Shown: positions 1 to 10,433, numbered from the stretch's first letter. The stretch is DNA of 64,000 nt from Phytophthora sp. 'mugwort' (GCA_033558025.1 JAUCEF010000013.1:179001-243000); one strand, 5' to 3'. The notes: generated by a model not told the origin, from the letters alone. Made by a program: numbers and translations.

Positions 1-154
1 GTGCCAATCGGAATTTCTGATCGCGATAGACCCCGAGCGGCGATTTACCAACGGGTAGGAAAGCGATATCAATTGTCGTAGACGAAGCGAAGGACCCGGA
101 AGCGCCGACGGAAGAGGCTGGAGCCGAAGGCTACGCCAGGAAGGATACCAAGCT

Positions 155-2130
155 TTGAAACGCGAGGTCATACGGAATGTGTGCGAGGAACTTGCGGAAA
201 CGGATTGCTCGTCGCTAAGCAATGATGAGGTCGGTCGGACGCTCTCGTTCAGTTGGCATTCCTTGATCCGGAGTAGAATCTACGGGCTTTTAAGTCCGGA
301 TGAGATCGATGGCAAGGGTCGAACGGACGTTGGGCTCGAGGTTCGGGAACGCGAGAGCGAGGTGACCCCACTGCGTGACAGGTTCCATGAGAAAATGCTA
401 GACGAGGACGCCGTGCGTGAGTACCTCGTGGACGTTGGGAGGGGTCCTAAACGAGGAGCTCCTAGCCAGGATGCTAAACTGAGCCCGGTAATATTAAGAT
501 CAGGAAGCGTCTCTCGCTCGGACTAAGTTACGTGTTCGGAAGCGGAAGCCGCCCGACGTGCAAGAACCGGTCGTGGCAACCGTTGAACTTAAAGTAGCAA
601 AATCGGTATTTTTCGTCTTACCACCGAAAATAGCGGAGACGGACGAGGCGAAACAGCCGAAGAATCGCCTGAAGTGTATGCGGTGAACGCACGGAGAGCA
701 CCGAGAGGAAGAGGCGGCCGGGATTGCGCGAGGTGGACAAGGACAGCGTTCCGGACGAGCGTGTTGTGCCAAAAAAGAAGCGTAATTTGTAGCGTCGGGT
801 GGTGTATACAAGCGCTGTGGTGGGTTTATTGACAGTTGCCCGTCCGAAAAGCTGGCGACACGGGCAGTCTGATCGACAAGCGCGAGTTGAAACGTCTGGG
901 TCGAGCGTCCGCGCCGCTACATCCGTATAATGGCAGTCTGGATAGCGTTTCGGAGCACGAGATTCGAGTGAGGGGCGTGATTGGCATGCCCGTGACCCTT
1001 GGAACCGCTCGAGAATACGCTGCAATTCGTAGTGGCAGATTGACTGCATGTTTGACACGATTCTTGGAACGGACTAGCTCCGAGCGTTCCGTGAGGTGAT
1101 CGACCTCGAAGAGCAAATGACGGGGCTTAAAGAAACTGGTGACGTGATACGAGACGCGAGTGGAAACTTACGCGGCAATCGTAGCTTGATTGTGCGTCTC
1201 GAGCCCGGCCGTCAGGCATTGGTGCGATCGAGGTTCCAAGGAACTGTCAAGGACCACGGGTGATATTGGTAGATGGTATTCCGGGGTCCGAGGAGTCTTT
1301 GCGTGTGGTTAGGACTCTCTGTTCTGTAACAGAAGGACAAGTGCTGGTTGAGGTCTGCAACACCTCGACGGAGGGGATCGAGATCCAGGCGGGCGCCTAC
1401 GTTGCGGCTGTGACCATCGTTCTAGCTTCGGCCTTCGACACCGAGGACCGGGTACAGAATGGAACGACAGAGAACATAAGTACCATTCCCGACGCTATCT
1501 CTGAGGTCGAGACGAGCTGTATAGAAAAGGAAGGGATGGAAGCGACAGAAGCTGCCAAGATAGATCGCAGCAGTGAAGACGACTTCGAAGTTGATTTCAA
1601 AGACTCATCCTTGAGTGCCGAGCAACGTGCTCTCTTTGTCGAGACACCGAAGAATTTTCGGAACATATTTGCAAAAAACTTCGAAGAAACCAGGTCGTAC
1701 AAATCTGTTGAGGTTCAGCATGAACACTGGAACGCAGTCCCCGGTCAAACAGCAACCCTATCTTGGTCTAAGGCTGAGGGGATGTCATGGAATCGGAGAT
1801 ACTGGAGTATTTGGATCTTGGCCTAGTTAGACCCTCAACTAGTCCGTGGGCTTGTCCGGTACTCATGATACGTAAACCGGATGGCGGAATCTGATTCTGC
1901 ATCGACTACAGAAAACTGAATGCCGTCACGGTTAAGGATTGCTACCTCATGCCGCTAATCGACGCCATCTCGGACGTCCTAGGGAACGCCAAGATCTTTC
2001 GGCGACTGATATCGCGTCGGGATATTGGAACATCAAGCCGTCGCTTTTGTTGGCAATGCCTTGTGAGGCGGGATCAGAACGCATCGTATCGAGATCGGAC
2101 AACCATCATGGGTGCCAGTGGGGACATTTA
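155..2130 (+). pseudogene. Ty3/gypsy-type LTR retrotransposon pol remnant
   Basis: Decayed pol polyprotein of a Ty3/gypsy-type retrotransposon, read across several frames. Around 850-1120 there is a retropepsin-like stretch with the DTGS active-site signature followed by SLIDKR. From about 1130 to 1720 lies an acidic linker with the VEVCNTS phrase usual upstream of the reverse transcriptase. At about 1830-2060 the first reverse transcriptase blocks appear: SPWACPVLMIRKPDGGI, then a stop, CIDYRKLNAVTVKD, a frameshift, and DIASGYW. The catalytic YxDD region, RNase H and integrase are absent, because homology stops near 2130. Positions 155-526 hold an open frame that may be gag or early pol; this is inference. 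No LTR is visible. The element is dead: stops, frameshifts and a 3' truncation. Confidence 0.75.
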
Positions 2131-2369
2131 ATTAAATAAAAACATTTAAGACCAAAAAGACCAATATAATTATCCGCATTGTTTAAAAAACAAAATATAT
2201 ACTTAATAGATCATTCTATACTTTAAGTAATTATATTGCTTGGTGTTTTGAGTTATTCATGCTAATAACAAAACGCGCTCATTCCTTTTAAAATCATTAA
2301 TAGCATACACTTCGGTTACAACCTTTGGGCCGTTCTAAGGTATAGGCGACCCGGAGCGCTACTCCGAGA
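2131..2369. other. AT-rich spacer, no gene seen
   Basis: AT-rich sequence directly after the retroelement breakpoint. No reading frame, RNA gene or convincing terminal repeat was found. Confidence 0.4.
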
Positions 2370-2729
2370 CAGCTGAAACGCTGCCACGCTCCTGCAAAGA
2401 GTGTGCTACTTACAAGTCGAAGCCCAGGAAATATACGAAGTACTTCTGCCCCGAGTGTTCCACCGGCAACCGACGGTATGTGTCTGTGAATCTTTATCTA
2501 GACCTGTTTTGCAATTCTAATATCGATTTTAGCAATATCTTTGCAATGTAGTCCGTGACGGGCGTGGGAAACGTGCTACCATATCTGGCACGACGACTGG
2601 AGCAACGGTAACGACGTCCCCTGGATCCTGCTGCAGGAGCACAAGATCCGCCATCGCCCACCACCCATGCACCCGGGCAAGAAGCGACGGCGTCCCCAAG
2701 CGCTTTGGACGGCAGTGCTGAAAGCGTAG
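2370..2729 (+). pseudogene. piggyBac-like transposase C-terminal fragment
   Basis: Only the C-terminus of a piggyBac-type (DDE_Tnp_1_7) transposase remains. Near 2390-2475 a cysteine-rich block reads CKECATYKSKPRKY then YFCPECSTGNRR, resembling the zinc-ribbon tail of this family. It is followed by a stretch that looks like a short intron, starting GTATGT at 2475 and ending at a TAG acceptor near 2535-2550. Downstream another frame reads CYHIWHDDWSNGNDVPW and a basic tail before a stop at 2727. The catalytic aspartates are not in the window. Assignment rests on the CxxC spacing and the HIWHxxW phrase, which recur in oomycete piggyBac copies; treat as moderate. Confidence 0.5.
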
Positions 2730-3528
2730 ATGGAGATATGGAGGAAGATGAACCGTCGGCAGTGCAGCTAGTGGTCAAGCGTATCGCACAGCAATCAAGT
2801 GAAGGTTTGTCTTTCTGATTTGGTAGTGCATTCTCTTGCAGCTAGGGCGCAAAGCAATCAAGTGAACGTGTGTCTTTCTGACCTTCGTAGTGGTCAAAAT
2901 GTATAAAATCGGAAAGCTGGAAGTTTGCAACAATTAAAAAAACGGGCCATCCAATGAACAGTACAATTGTTATGTTTGTTTATCATCATAAGTGGTAAGG
3001 ATGACAGCTTTTGAAGCAATGTAAGACATGTTATGTTTGAGATGCATGTACTCTACCCACCGAGTAGCCGTTTACACCTAACCGTCCCTCAAGCAAGCGA
3101 ACTTAAGACAGATACATACAAATTCCTATATATTCTTATGTTCTATGGTAGAACATAAGGATCGAAATGTACCCACTGCTTTTTTCCGGGAACTAAGGGG
3201 TTAATAATTCACTTTGATAAATACCCGCTTCAGCACCCTAATTTCTTGATGCATTTGACATTTAGATAATAGGTAGCCGTATCGATACCCGATTTGGTAA
3301 GTTACAACCTTTCTGCCGCGGTCAAGCATAGGTCTTCCGACCTATAAATTTCGAGCTCAATGCCACATGAGGGATTTCGCCATATCTACGCCACGAACAA
3401 GAATATTCCGTATTCACGTTTACAAGTAGATGCTGTACTGATAAAATACCAACCGATAAAGTGCTATAATAGTAGAAGTGAAGAGCGAAAAGATAATAAT
3501 AACTATAAATAAATATATGTACGTTCAT
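2730..3528. other. Intergenic, AT-rich
   Basis: No credible coding frame. This is the 3' flank of the transporter gene on the minus strand. A small inverted repeat around 3135-3155 (TTCTTATGTTCTATGGTAGAACATAAG) is the only local structure noticed. Confidence 0.4.
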
Positions 3529-5241
3529 TTAAGTCAAATGCGTCGTCTGCGCCTCGAGCTCGAGCTCTGTGATTGTGGTCTCGTCACATTGGTCGGCGAT
3601 AATCCTCAGCAGGATCGTGTCATTCGTGATGTTTACTATTGCCCGCATGCGGTTCAGCAGCCAGTCAGCGCCCACAAGCAGTGAGAAGACCGGCGGGACG
3701 TCCATGTTGAAGACCGTGCGCCAGACTGTAATGGCCATAACCAGTCCGGAGTGAGGCACGGGAGCTACTCCGAATGAGGCGATGGCACCCACCAGCACCA
3801 GAAGGGCGTAGCGCAAGGGTGTCAAAAGATCTCCATAGCCACCAACCTTGGCCATGAAGACGCATGCCAGCGTCATATAGCAGGCACTACCGTTCAGATT
3901 ACTCGTGGCACCCAACGGTAGCAAGAACCGAGACAAGGCGTACGAAACCTCTCGAGTGGAATCAACGCAGCGCATGGTCATGGGCAGTGTGGCGATCGAA
4001 GATGAGCAACCAAAAATGAAAATTTGAGCAGGAATGATATGGCGCAAGTAACTGAAGACATTCACTCGTGTAGTCAAGAACAGAGCCGTCCCCATGATCC
4101 CGTACGTAAGGGTGATCAATGCCAGAGCCAAAGCCACGACAAGGAACCCCACACTCTCAACGAGATCCATTGATGACGTGTACTGTGCCATCGAACCGGC
4201 GATCATGGACACGATGGCGAATGGGATGAGGGACACCACGGAGTTAATCATCAGCTGGCACACGAGTCCGCCGTGGTTGATAAGCAGCAGCAGGTGGTTC
4301 ACGTCGACGTCGTTCTTGGTGGTTCCAGCAGGGCCGCCTCCTCCAGCCAACTGTCGACGAGTGCGTTCGTGACTCATGACGGCAGCGATACCAAAGGAAA
4401 TTGCCAGAGTGATCACACCCATCGTGGAAGAGCTCGAGAACGCCTTCATCACATTCGACGGGATGATTTCGTTCAGGATAGAGAAAAGTTGCTCCGACAC
4501 ATTGATGCTCGTGTAAGTATCAGTTGCAGTAGCGAAATTGTTGCTTGTGTCATTAAGCGCAATAAGACTCGTTAGCTTGGTGGCGTTGGAGTCTTTGATA
4601 CAGACCATGGCACCACCTTTTATCATGGAGAGCACGTCGCCATTCAAGCAATGCATGCGTAACTCCGTCACAACGTCCGATTCGTCTCCTTTCATTTGCT
4701 GGATGAAAAAGGATGAGAACAATACGCCGAAGATGACACCAGTACCCGACGAGATGACGGAACACATTGCGAAATAACTCATGATTCTTCCACCAATTGA
4801 CGCAGCCTTGCCAGCCTCGACGAGTTGGCCAATGCACCCAACAATACTGCAGAACACCATGGGTCCAATGAGACACTTGAGAGCGGCAATAAAGAGATCA
4901 CCAGGCATTGAAATCCATTTGGCGTAGACGCCATCGAGCTTAAGGTGCGCGAATAGAATACCAAGACCAATGCCAACGCCTGCAGCTGCTAGGACATATC
5001 CGATGCGGTTACTCGATCGCTGGTTGTAGAGCGAGATGAACATGGTAGACGGGTTGTTGTTGTCACCCTTCAGGTCGTCCTGTACCATGGGGTCTCCACC
5101 AGTGCGCAAGTCGCTCTTAAGCGAAGGAGTGTGTGACTCGTTGTACTTGTAGGCATACGCGTTGTCGTGGTAGAATTGGCTGTGCTCGGACGGTGTGCCG
5201 GGTGGCGTGCTCAAGTCATCGAGACGAACCTGTTTCTCCAT
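3529..5241 (-). CDS. SLC1-family dicarboxylate/amino acid:cation symporter, variant site
   Basis: Complete 570-residue transporter of the DAACS/SLC1 (glutamate transporter) family, expected in a membrane and coupling Na+ or H+ to substrate uptake. The cytosolic N-terminus covers about 75 residues; eight membrane segments and two re-entrant hairpins follow. HP1 is seen as FGCSSSIATLP (about 408-416), TM7 as GATSNLNGSACYM (about 446), HP2 as GVAPVPHSG (about 495) and TM8 as DWLLNRMRAIVNITND (about 523-538). Aligned by eye with the archaeal GltPh site, the arginine, asparagine and last aspartate of TM8 are kept. The aspartate contacting the substrate amino group is Asn, TM7 NMDGT is NLNGS, and the following Thr is Ala. 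The fold is secure; the substrate is probably not classical glutamate or aspartate. No intron. The ATG at 5241 is followed closely upstream by an initiator-like motif. Confidence 0.9.
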   Translation of the reverse strand: MEKQVRLDDLSTPPGTPSEHSQFYHDNAYAYKYNESHTPSLKSDLRTGGDPMVQDDLKGDNNNPSTMFISLYNQRSSNRIGYVLAAAGVGIGLGILFAHLKLDGVYAKWISMPGDLFIAALKCLIGPMVFCSIVGCIGQLVEAGKAASIGGRIMSYFAMCSVISSGTGVIFGVLFSSFFIQQMKGDESDVVTELRMHCLNGDVLSMIKGGAMVCIKDSNATKLTSLIALNDTSNNFATATDTYTSINVSEQLFSILNEIIPSNVMKAFSSSSTMGVITLAISFGIAAVMSHERTRRQLAGGGGPAGTTKNDVDVNHLLLLINHGGLVCQLMINSVVSLIPFAIVSMIAGSMAQYTSSMDLVESVGFLVVALALALITLTYGIMGTALFLTTRVNVFSYLRHIIPAQIFIFGCSSSIATLPMTMRCVDSTREVSYALSRFLLPLGATSNLNGSACYMTLACVFMAKVGGYGDLLTPLRYALLVLVGAIASFGVAPVPHSGLVMAITVWRTVFNMDVPPVFSLLVGADWLLNRMRAIVNITNDTILLRIIADQCDETTITELELEAQTTHLT

Positions 5242-5261
5242 GGCGAGACTTGGGGGCGAGG

Positions 5262-5280
5262 GAGGAACGGGAAGTGAGTG
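5262..5280 (-). promoter_or_regulatory. Possible oomycete initiator for the transporter
   Basis: On the minus strand CACTCACTTCCCGTTCC lies 20-40 bases before the ATG at 5241. It partly resembles the oomycete initiator core (TCAYTYY followed by a T-rich stretch). Position fits the short leaders of oomycete genes, but the match is weak. Confidence 0.3.
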
Positions 5281-5353
5281 TCAACAGCCTTCTCCATAGA
5301 CGTACAAATATATACTTAGACTCGTATAGCCCTTGTTCACGTGCGTGCGTATT

Positions 5354-5663
5354 TCAAGTACATGTTCTTATGCACAGCTGGAGATAGAGTTCTCCATATG
5401 CTTTGATCAAGTTATTGACTGTTGGGATGAAGAGATGAGAACAGATGAATTCTATCAGCTGTATCGGCGGGCTAAAGACAAGTTCGAGCTCCTGATACAG
5501 CAGTGACTCTACGGCAATACCGTACTGTTGTAGTAGCATAGCGGTTTGCCAGTAATTTTGCCACCTGACTGATTACTTCGGCAACTGACACACCAATATC
5601 CAGAGTGGCAACGCTACGTTGACAAATGTCCAAGTAACTTGGCAGCTTGATTTCGCAACCCAA
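5354..5663 (-). other. Coding-like continuation of the acidic gene in shifted frames
   Basis: Just past the stop of the acidic gene, two other minus frames carry helical, protein-like sequence: DICQRSVATLDIGVSVAEV (about 5630-5570) and then YGIAVESLLYQELELVF with more downstream (about 5525-5354). Each abuts the last with a one-base shift and no clear intron boundary. Either the annotated C-terminus is wrong because of indels, or the gene is losing its tail. Confidence 0.35.
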
Positions 5664-6759
5664 GTGAGTCTTCCAGATGCAACTGTGCCGTCATCATCAC
5701 TCTATGCAGCCTTCTCCCTCTATTAGATTCATCAGTCGCATCACCTACCGCACTGACTTTCCGTTGCTGTATTGCCATGTCCCGAACGAAGTCAAGTGTT
5801 CCCATACTGAACCCTCCAGAATCCGGCGCCGCCCACCTCTTTGTAATATCGGATAATTGTTTCGTGGCGAGCTGTCCAAGCAGAATTTCGCTCTTCACCG
5901 AGCAAAAGGTTGGAGCAACCGATCTCACTGAAGTCGAAGGAGTGTCAGGTCTAGGTTTTTCGGTGGAACTCTCACCACATGACGTCGTAATCCATATTTG
6001 TATCTGAGCTCGTTGCAGTAATGAAGTCGGCGCCTTTAACTTTTGCCGAAAGTGCAACCAAGAGTTTCCGTGTTGCCGATGAGGGTGACGTGCACTTCTC
6101 ACTCGATAAATCAAGTTGTTCACTTTACCGTCTGGGACCATGTCCAAGGCCTTTTCAGACTTGCGCACGCGAGGTTGCCTACCTTCTGGGTGGGAACAGA
6201 CGGTCTGCAGCTTGTGAATCTTTTTCGAGCACCAAGCTCCAAGTTGTGGCTCGAGATCGTTTGCCAATACTGGTATCAATTCATCAGCGTCGTGAGGTTG
6301 CACCTCATCATCGTTTTTGCCATCCTGCCACTGGAGAAACCCTTCACTTTCTTGTGGACCAACTGCGTGTTTTACAGGCATTTTATTGTCTTCCACCGTG
6401 GGCGATGCGTCTTCTTGTTCATCAATGAGCTTGTCCTCTCGCTCGAACGACTCATCGTCGTTGTCATTTTCTTCGGTTGTGTCTTGTTCAACTCCTTGAC
6501 TGCGTCCCAATGCAGCTTTGGCAATGTCACAGGCGTCTTGGTCATCTTCAAACTCGTCCGATGTATACTTATCGCTACCGCTAGAGTTTAAGCTAACCGC
6601 CGCTGCGCCTGCTAGATCGTGCTCGTTCTCCGATTCAAACTGATCCTCCTCGTAGTTCGCGCTGGAGTCGTCGTCGATCCTGCTCTGCGGTTCATCGTAC
6701 TCACTGCTGCCCACCAGCGATGGGACTGTAGAAGCTGGAGAATATGACAGGGATTCCAT
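5614..6759 (-). CDS. Acidic protein of unknown function
   Basis: Open frame of 381 codons from the ATG at 6759; the open frame upstream of it begins with TTG and is not a likely start. I do not recognise a family. The first 150 residues are strongly acidic and Ser-rich, with phrases such as SANYEEDQFESENEHD and many Asp/Glu runs, so they are probably disordered. The middle has basic patches (HPEGRQPRVRKSEKA). The C-terminal 100 residues (ILLGQLATKQLSDITKR onward) look helical. The acidic N-terminus resembles those of some cilium or cytoskeleton-associated proteins, but that is only a resemblance. It lies between two housekeeping genes on the same strand. The 3' end may be frameshifted, because coding-like sequence continues in other frames to about 5354. 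Confidence 0.55.
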   Translation of the reverse strand: MESLSYSPASTVPSLVGSSEYDEPQSRIDDDSSANYEEDQFESENEHDLAGAAAVSLNSSGSDKYTSDEFEDDQDACDIAKAALGRSQGVEQDTTEENDNDDESFEREDKLIDEQEDASPTVEDNKMPVKHAVGPQESEGFLQWQDGKNDDEVQPHDADELIPVLANDLEPQLGAWCSKKIHKLQTVCSHPEGRQPRVRKSEKALDMVPDGKVNNLIYRVRSARHPHRQHGNSWLHFRQKLKAPTSLLQRAQIQIWITTSCGESSTEKPRPDTPSTSVRSVAPTFCSVKSEILLGQLATKQLSDITKRWAAPDSGGFSMGTLDFVRDMAIQQRKVSAVGDATDESNRGRRLHRVMMTAQLHLEDSLGLRNQAAKLLGHLST

Positions 6760-6789
6760 TGCAGAAACGATAAGACTGGACAATATCAA

Positions 6790-7361
6790 GATATTATCAT
6801 GTCTAAGAAACGTCCCTTTATTTGGACCATCACTCTAAATTCTCCATTTTTTCAATCGGAAAAGCATGAGGGAATGCTGTGCTTCCTTTACCTGCCAGGT
6901 CTGTTTAAGGATTGCCAGCCAGTGATCAGATGGTCTCGACCAACACTTTACCATACCAAAGTATTGCAAGATCACGAATGGATCCGCAGCGCGCCGCTGA
7001 TGTGTCGTCTCTCTCGTCGTCGAGCTGTGGCCTAATAGCCGTTTTTTAACATCAGGAGAATCGCTCGTGTAACAATATCAGCCAAATTACTGGGTTTCCA
7101 GCCAGCAAGTGGAGATTGTACCGACCCAAAGCCAGAGACGTTCGCTTCGGATGCGTTTATCGTTGCACCAAGTAAGAAGACTGCAATGATAATTAAATTA
7201 AAGCTCCTGGAATGAACGGCTTTTCGAGGAAATCACCGACTCGGAATGATTATCGACATCAATACATTATTCGCCCAAAAGAGCTGTTCGAACAACACAT
7301 AAAATCAGTAGTCTACAGCACCGATCATAGGAGTTTTCAATGCAGTCCTAGAATTCCTTTC
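6790..7361. other. Intergenic between acidic gene and helicase gene
   Basis: About 570 bases with no convincing coding frame. It holds the promoter side of the acidic gene and the 3' flank of the helicase gene. Confidence 0.4.
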
Positions 7362-10300
7362 TTATTGTGACGGTTTCTTGGGAGGTTGCGGACGGAAGAT
7401 TGAGAAGACACTCCCGTGCGGATCCGATTCCAGCTCCTGCTTGGCCATAAAGTCCTTTACCGTAGCAAGCGCAGACGACAACGAGGGTGTCGCCCTGCGT
7501 TTCTCCTTGGCATTGAGCTTGTTGGTAGTTTTTTTATCCTTCTCATACTCGAGAACTAGTGGTGGTCGATTTAAAGCCATTCCAGAAGTTTCTGCTGGAG
7601 ATACCGACACCGTCTGGGGCAGCTCCATCCTGTTCCGCTGGAAGAAATCACTGAACATGGGTATACACAACTGCGAGTGCTCGAACTCGTGGATGTGCGG
7701 TCGCATCCACTTGGAGAGCGACTTGGTGTGTTTGTTGAAGCGATGCCTGGAATCCAGCAGCATAATGGCACCGTAATCCTGGCGATGACGAATACATCGT
7801 CCTAATGCTTGGTTGAGCGCACGGAATGCTTGCAGGTTGTACCAGATGTGGCCGTTTACGAGTTTCATGTTCATGCGACTTTTCTCGTCTTGATATTTCC
7901 GCTTTAGAGACACTTGAAGCTCCTTGACACTGGGAAAGGGAATACCGACACAAAGAACAGCTCGAGCGTTGTCATTCGAGAAATCAATGCCCTCGCTCAC
8001 TTTACCCCGATAAACGGCCAGAAAGATGGCCCCAGTCTTCTTGTCCGACGCCTCTTTATCGTTGTCATCACCCGCTATTGTCTTGGCACAATTTGTGATA
8101 GTGTTCTTATAATCGTCCAGTAGGGCGTCGAAATCTTTGCCAGCATTTCGTGGTTCCGAGTAGACACTCTTGAACTGCTCAATCTCACCCCAGAGCTTGG
8201 TCTTCTTCCAGCGAGTAATGAGTTTGTTCAGCAGCGAGTACGAAGGGAAGAACATGAGAATGCCACCTGGGATCGCTTGTGAGTATTGCAGTAGTAACTG
8301 ACCCATCGAATCCTGATACCTGGGATCTTGCTGATTGTTGTAAGTAGACTGCAGGTCGACGTTACCAGGACCGTGCATGACAGCTCCAATAAACACTTGC
8401 TTCCGCATGTTCACGACGTGGTTGGCTTCAAGGCGAATGGGGAAGTCCACGCCCAACTCACCGGCAAACGACTCCATTGGACTTAACGTACCAGACGTAA
8501 GAATGACGCTGCGGGCCTGACTAGCAATATCCGAGAATGCCACAGCAGCGTTCAGGCACCAAATGCACAATTTCAGGTCCCATTCGTCGCCACCGGTTCT
8601 CTTTGTGGGAGATCGGAAGCTCGAGCTTTCTTTCCATGTTGACTTCGATTTGATCACCACAAGCTTAAAGTCGCCGATATACTTGAGATTGTCACGGAAC
8701 ATGTAGTCGACCACGTTCATGATGCTCTGCACTGTGGCCAAAGCCAACGCACCTAAGAGAACAGAAGCACCCGTCGGGTTAGCCGCCGCATCCTGCGATG
8801 CCTGAGTCTTCGGTTGCTGGCTGGATTCGGAGCCGTTGCCCAACTCGTTTTCGTACTCGCGCACTTCTTGCACGTTCGCTTTCATCTCTGCCAAATTGTC
8901 CTTTGTCAATCCTGAATATTCTGCCAGCATGGCAAGAGCATCCACACCATCCCAGACTTTACTTTTCTCTTCGTAACCCGAGGGTTGGAGAATAGCATTT
9001 GCATTCGAGTCGACACTCTGCAGCCAGCGGTTGATGCCGTTCAGCAGTTTGAGGAGTGCGTTGTACGTTTTTGGTCGGTTCCCGTGCTTGATCACGATCG
9101 TGAACGCCTTAATCGACGCCGTCAGGACATCGGTAGTCACCTCCACGCTGGCACTCGAGCGACACGTATCTTCCACGTTATGCGCTTCGTCCAGCACGAC
9201 GATCGAGTCTTTCAGTTTAATGCCAACGGCATCTCGAATTGTCGGGTCGAGCAAATAATTGTAGGGGGCAAAGATGATATTGGCGTGGTCCAGAGCTTCG
9301 CGTGAGTGGAAGTACGCACATTCGCGGTGCTTCTGGGCCAGTTTCACCAAGTCTTCGATATCCCACACAGGCGGCACATTTCGCTTTAAATCGTTCACTT
9401 TTTTTCGCTTCCGGAAGTACGAACACGACGCTCCCTCCAGCGCCAGTCGACACTTTTCGTCCACCTGAGACGGATCTCGATTTACATTGCGGTTGACGCA
9501 CATGTTGCGCTTGGAGCCCAGCACACACGTCTGCAGCTGTTTCGTGTACGTGCTGGAGTCTTCAGGTGACGCGAGATACGACACAGGACAGTTCTTGAGC
9601 TCGTCCACCACCTGCGCCAGCTGCGAGTGCGTGCGAGAGCAAAAGTAGATACGCGGAGGCTTTATATGCTTCGTCTTGGGTTTGCCATCAGATGTGACGT
9701 CGAACTGCTCCGTCTTGACCTGAGTCTTGTCGGAGTCTTCGGCAGCGACGACAAAAGATTTGGGCAGCATCCGTTTCTTCTTAGCAGCGGTGGAGTCCGT
9801 CTCCAGCTCGCGTTTCCTCGTGCTCATCCAGCCGTTTTTACTGAGTTTGGCACTGTTAAAGCTGGGCTGCGTGGCTGCCACGTCGTCGTCGTCGTCGTCC
9901 TCCTCCTCTTCTCCCTTTAGTAATGTTACCTGTGTGGCCTGTGTAGCTGTCTCCTGGGTAGATTGACAGGTTGATTGGGTAGATTTCTCGCCCTCAGTCT
10001 GTTGTCGGGCCTTCTTGGCCTGTTCTACCTGCTGCTGGGCCTCCATGAGCTGCATCTGGGCCTCTAGCGCCCTCAGTTGGGCCTCCTGAGTCTGTTTCCT
10101 TGCCTCCTGCTCCTGGACCTTAGGATCCTCCTGTTCTTTCTTCATGCTTTCCACTTTATCCTTCACAAACTGCTTCTGGAACGTCAGTGATGAGCACAAC
10201 AGTGCCAGAGTCTTGCCCGAACCAGTCGGAGACTCCAGCAACGCGTGCTGCTCCGTCTTCAGCGCAGTCAGCACCTTGTTCATGACCGCAAATTGTGCCG

Positions 10301-10388
10301 GGAACGGACGTTTGCCGTGTGGGAACTCGATGTTGTAGCCCATGATCATGAACCGGTTCTCGGCCGCAGCCGTGACGGCGTCGCCCAT
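7362..10388 (-). CDS. FANCJ/BRIP1-type Fe-S DEAH DNA helicase
   Basis: Superfamily 2 XPD/RAD3-group 5'-3' DNA helicase, closest in character to FANCJ (BRIP1), which acts in interstrand-crosslink repair and G-quadruplex unwinding in the nucleus. The ATG at 10388 is chosen because the in-frame extension upstream begins with TTG. Numbering from it: Q-motif-like FPHGKRPFPAQ near 22, Walker A ESPTGSGKT at 52-60, an Fe-S region with cysteines in CVLGSKRNMC, DEKC, GASC and REC at about 285-365, the DEAH box VVLDEAHN near 399, IRLEANHVV typical of FANCJ, and motif VI QALGRCIRHR near 861. About 90-190 is an inserted Gln/Glu-rich, coiled-coil-like stretch ending in an Asp run. Length 1008 residues against about 1250 in human; the long C-terminal tail is lacking. 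No intron seen. RTEL1 is the main alternative. Confidence 0.9.
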   Translation of the reverse strand: MGDAVTAAAENRFMIMGYNIEFPHGKRPFPAQFAVMNKVLTALKTEQHALLESPTGSGKTLALLCSSLTFQKQFVKDKVESMKKEQEDPKVQEQEARKQTQEAQLRALEAQMQLMEAQQQVEQAKKARQQTEGEKSTQSTCQSTQETATQATQVTLLKGEEEEDDDDDDVAATQPSFNSAKLSKNGWMSTRKRELETDSTAAKKKRMLPKSFVVAAEDSDKTQVKTEQFDVTSDGKPKTKHIKPPRIYFCSRTHSQLAQVVDELKNCPVSYLASPEDSSTYTKQLQTCVLGSKRNMCVNRNVNRDPSQVDEKCRLALEGASCSYFRKRKKVNDLKRNVPPVWDIEDLVKLAQKHRECAYFHSREALDHANIIFAPYNYLLDPTIRDAVGIKLKDSIVVLDEAHNVEDTCRSSASVEVTTDVLTASIKAFTIVIKHGNRPKTYNALLKLLNGINRWLQSVDSNANAILQPSGYEEKSKVWDGVDALAMLAEYSGLTKDNLAEMKANVQEVREYENELGNGSESSQQPKTQASQDAAANPTGASVLLGALALATVQSIMNVVDYMFRDNLKYIGDFKLVVIKSKSTWKESSSFRSPTKRTGGDEWDLKLCIWCLNAAVAFSDIASQARSVILTSGTLSPMESFAGELGVDFPIRLEANHVVNMRKQVFIGAVMHGPGNVDLQSTYNNQQDPRYQDSMGQLLLQYSQAIPGGILMFFPSYSLLNKLITRWKKTKLWGEIEQFKSVYSEPRNAGKDFDALLDDYKNTITNCAKTIAGDDNDKEASDKKTGAIFLAVYRGKVSEGIDFSNDNARAVLCVGIPFPSVKELQVSLKRKYQDEKSRMNMKLVNGHIWYNLQAFRALNQALGRCIRHRQDYGAIMLLDSRHRFNKHTKSLSKWMRPHIHEFEHSQLCIPMFSDFFQRNRMELPQTVSVSPAETSGMALNRPPLVLEYEKDKKTTNKLNAKEKRRATPSLSSALATVKDFMAKQELESDPHGSVFSIFRPQPPKKPSQ

Positions 10389-10433
10389 GACGAACCAATT
10401 ACTGGATGGCAAGACACAAGCACTTAGTCTCTA

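Noticed and set aside
9217..9528. Antisense and alternate frames inside the helicase gene (also 9031-9305, 9627-9966)
   Set aside because: They are shadows of the strongly coded helicase frame, have no family features and lack neighbours that would support overlap.
10389..10412. Helicase start at 10412
   Set aside because: The codon is TTG; the in-frame ATG at 10388 is adopted.
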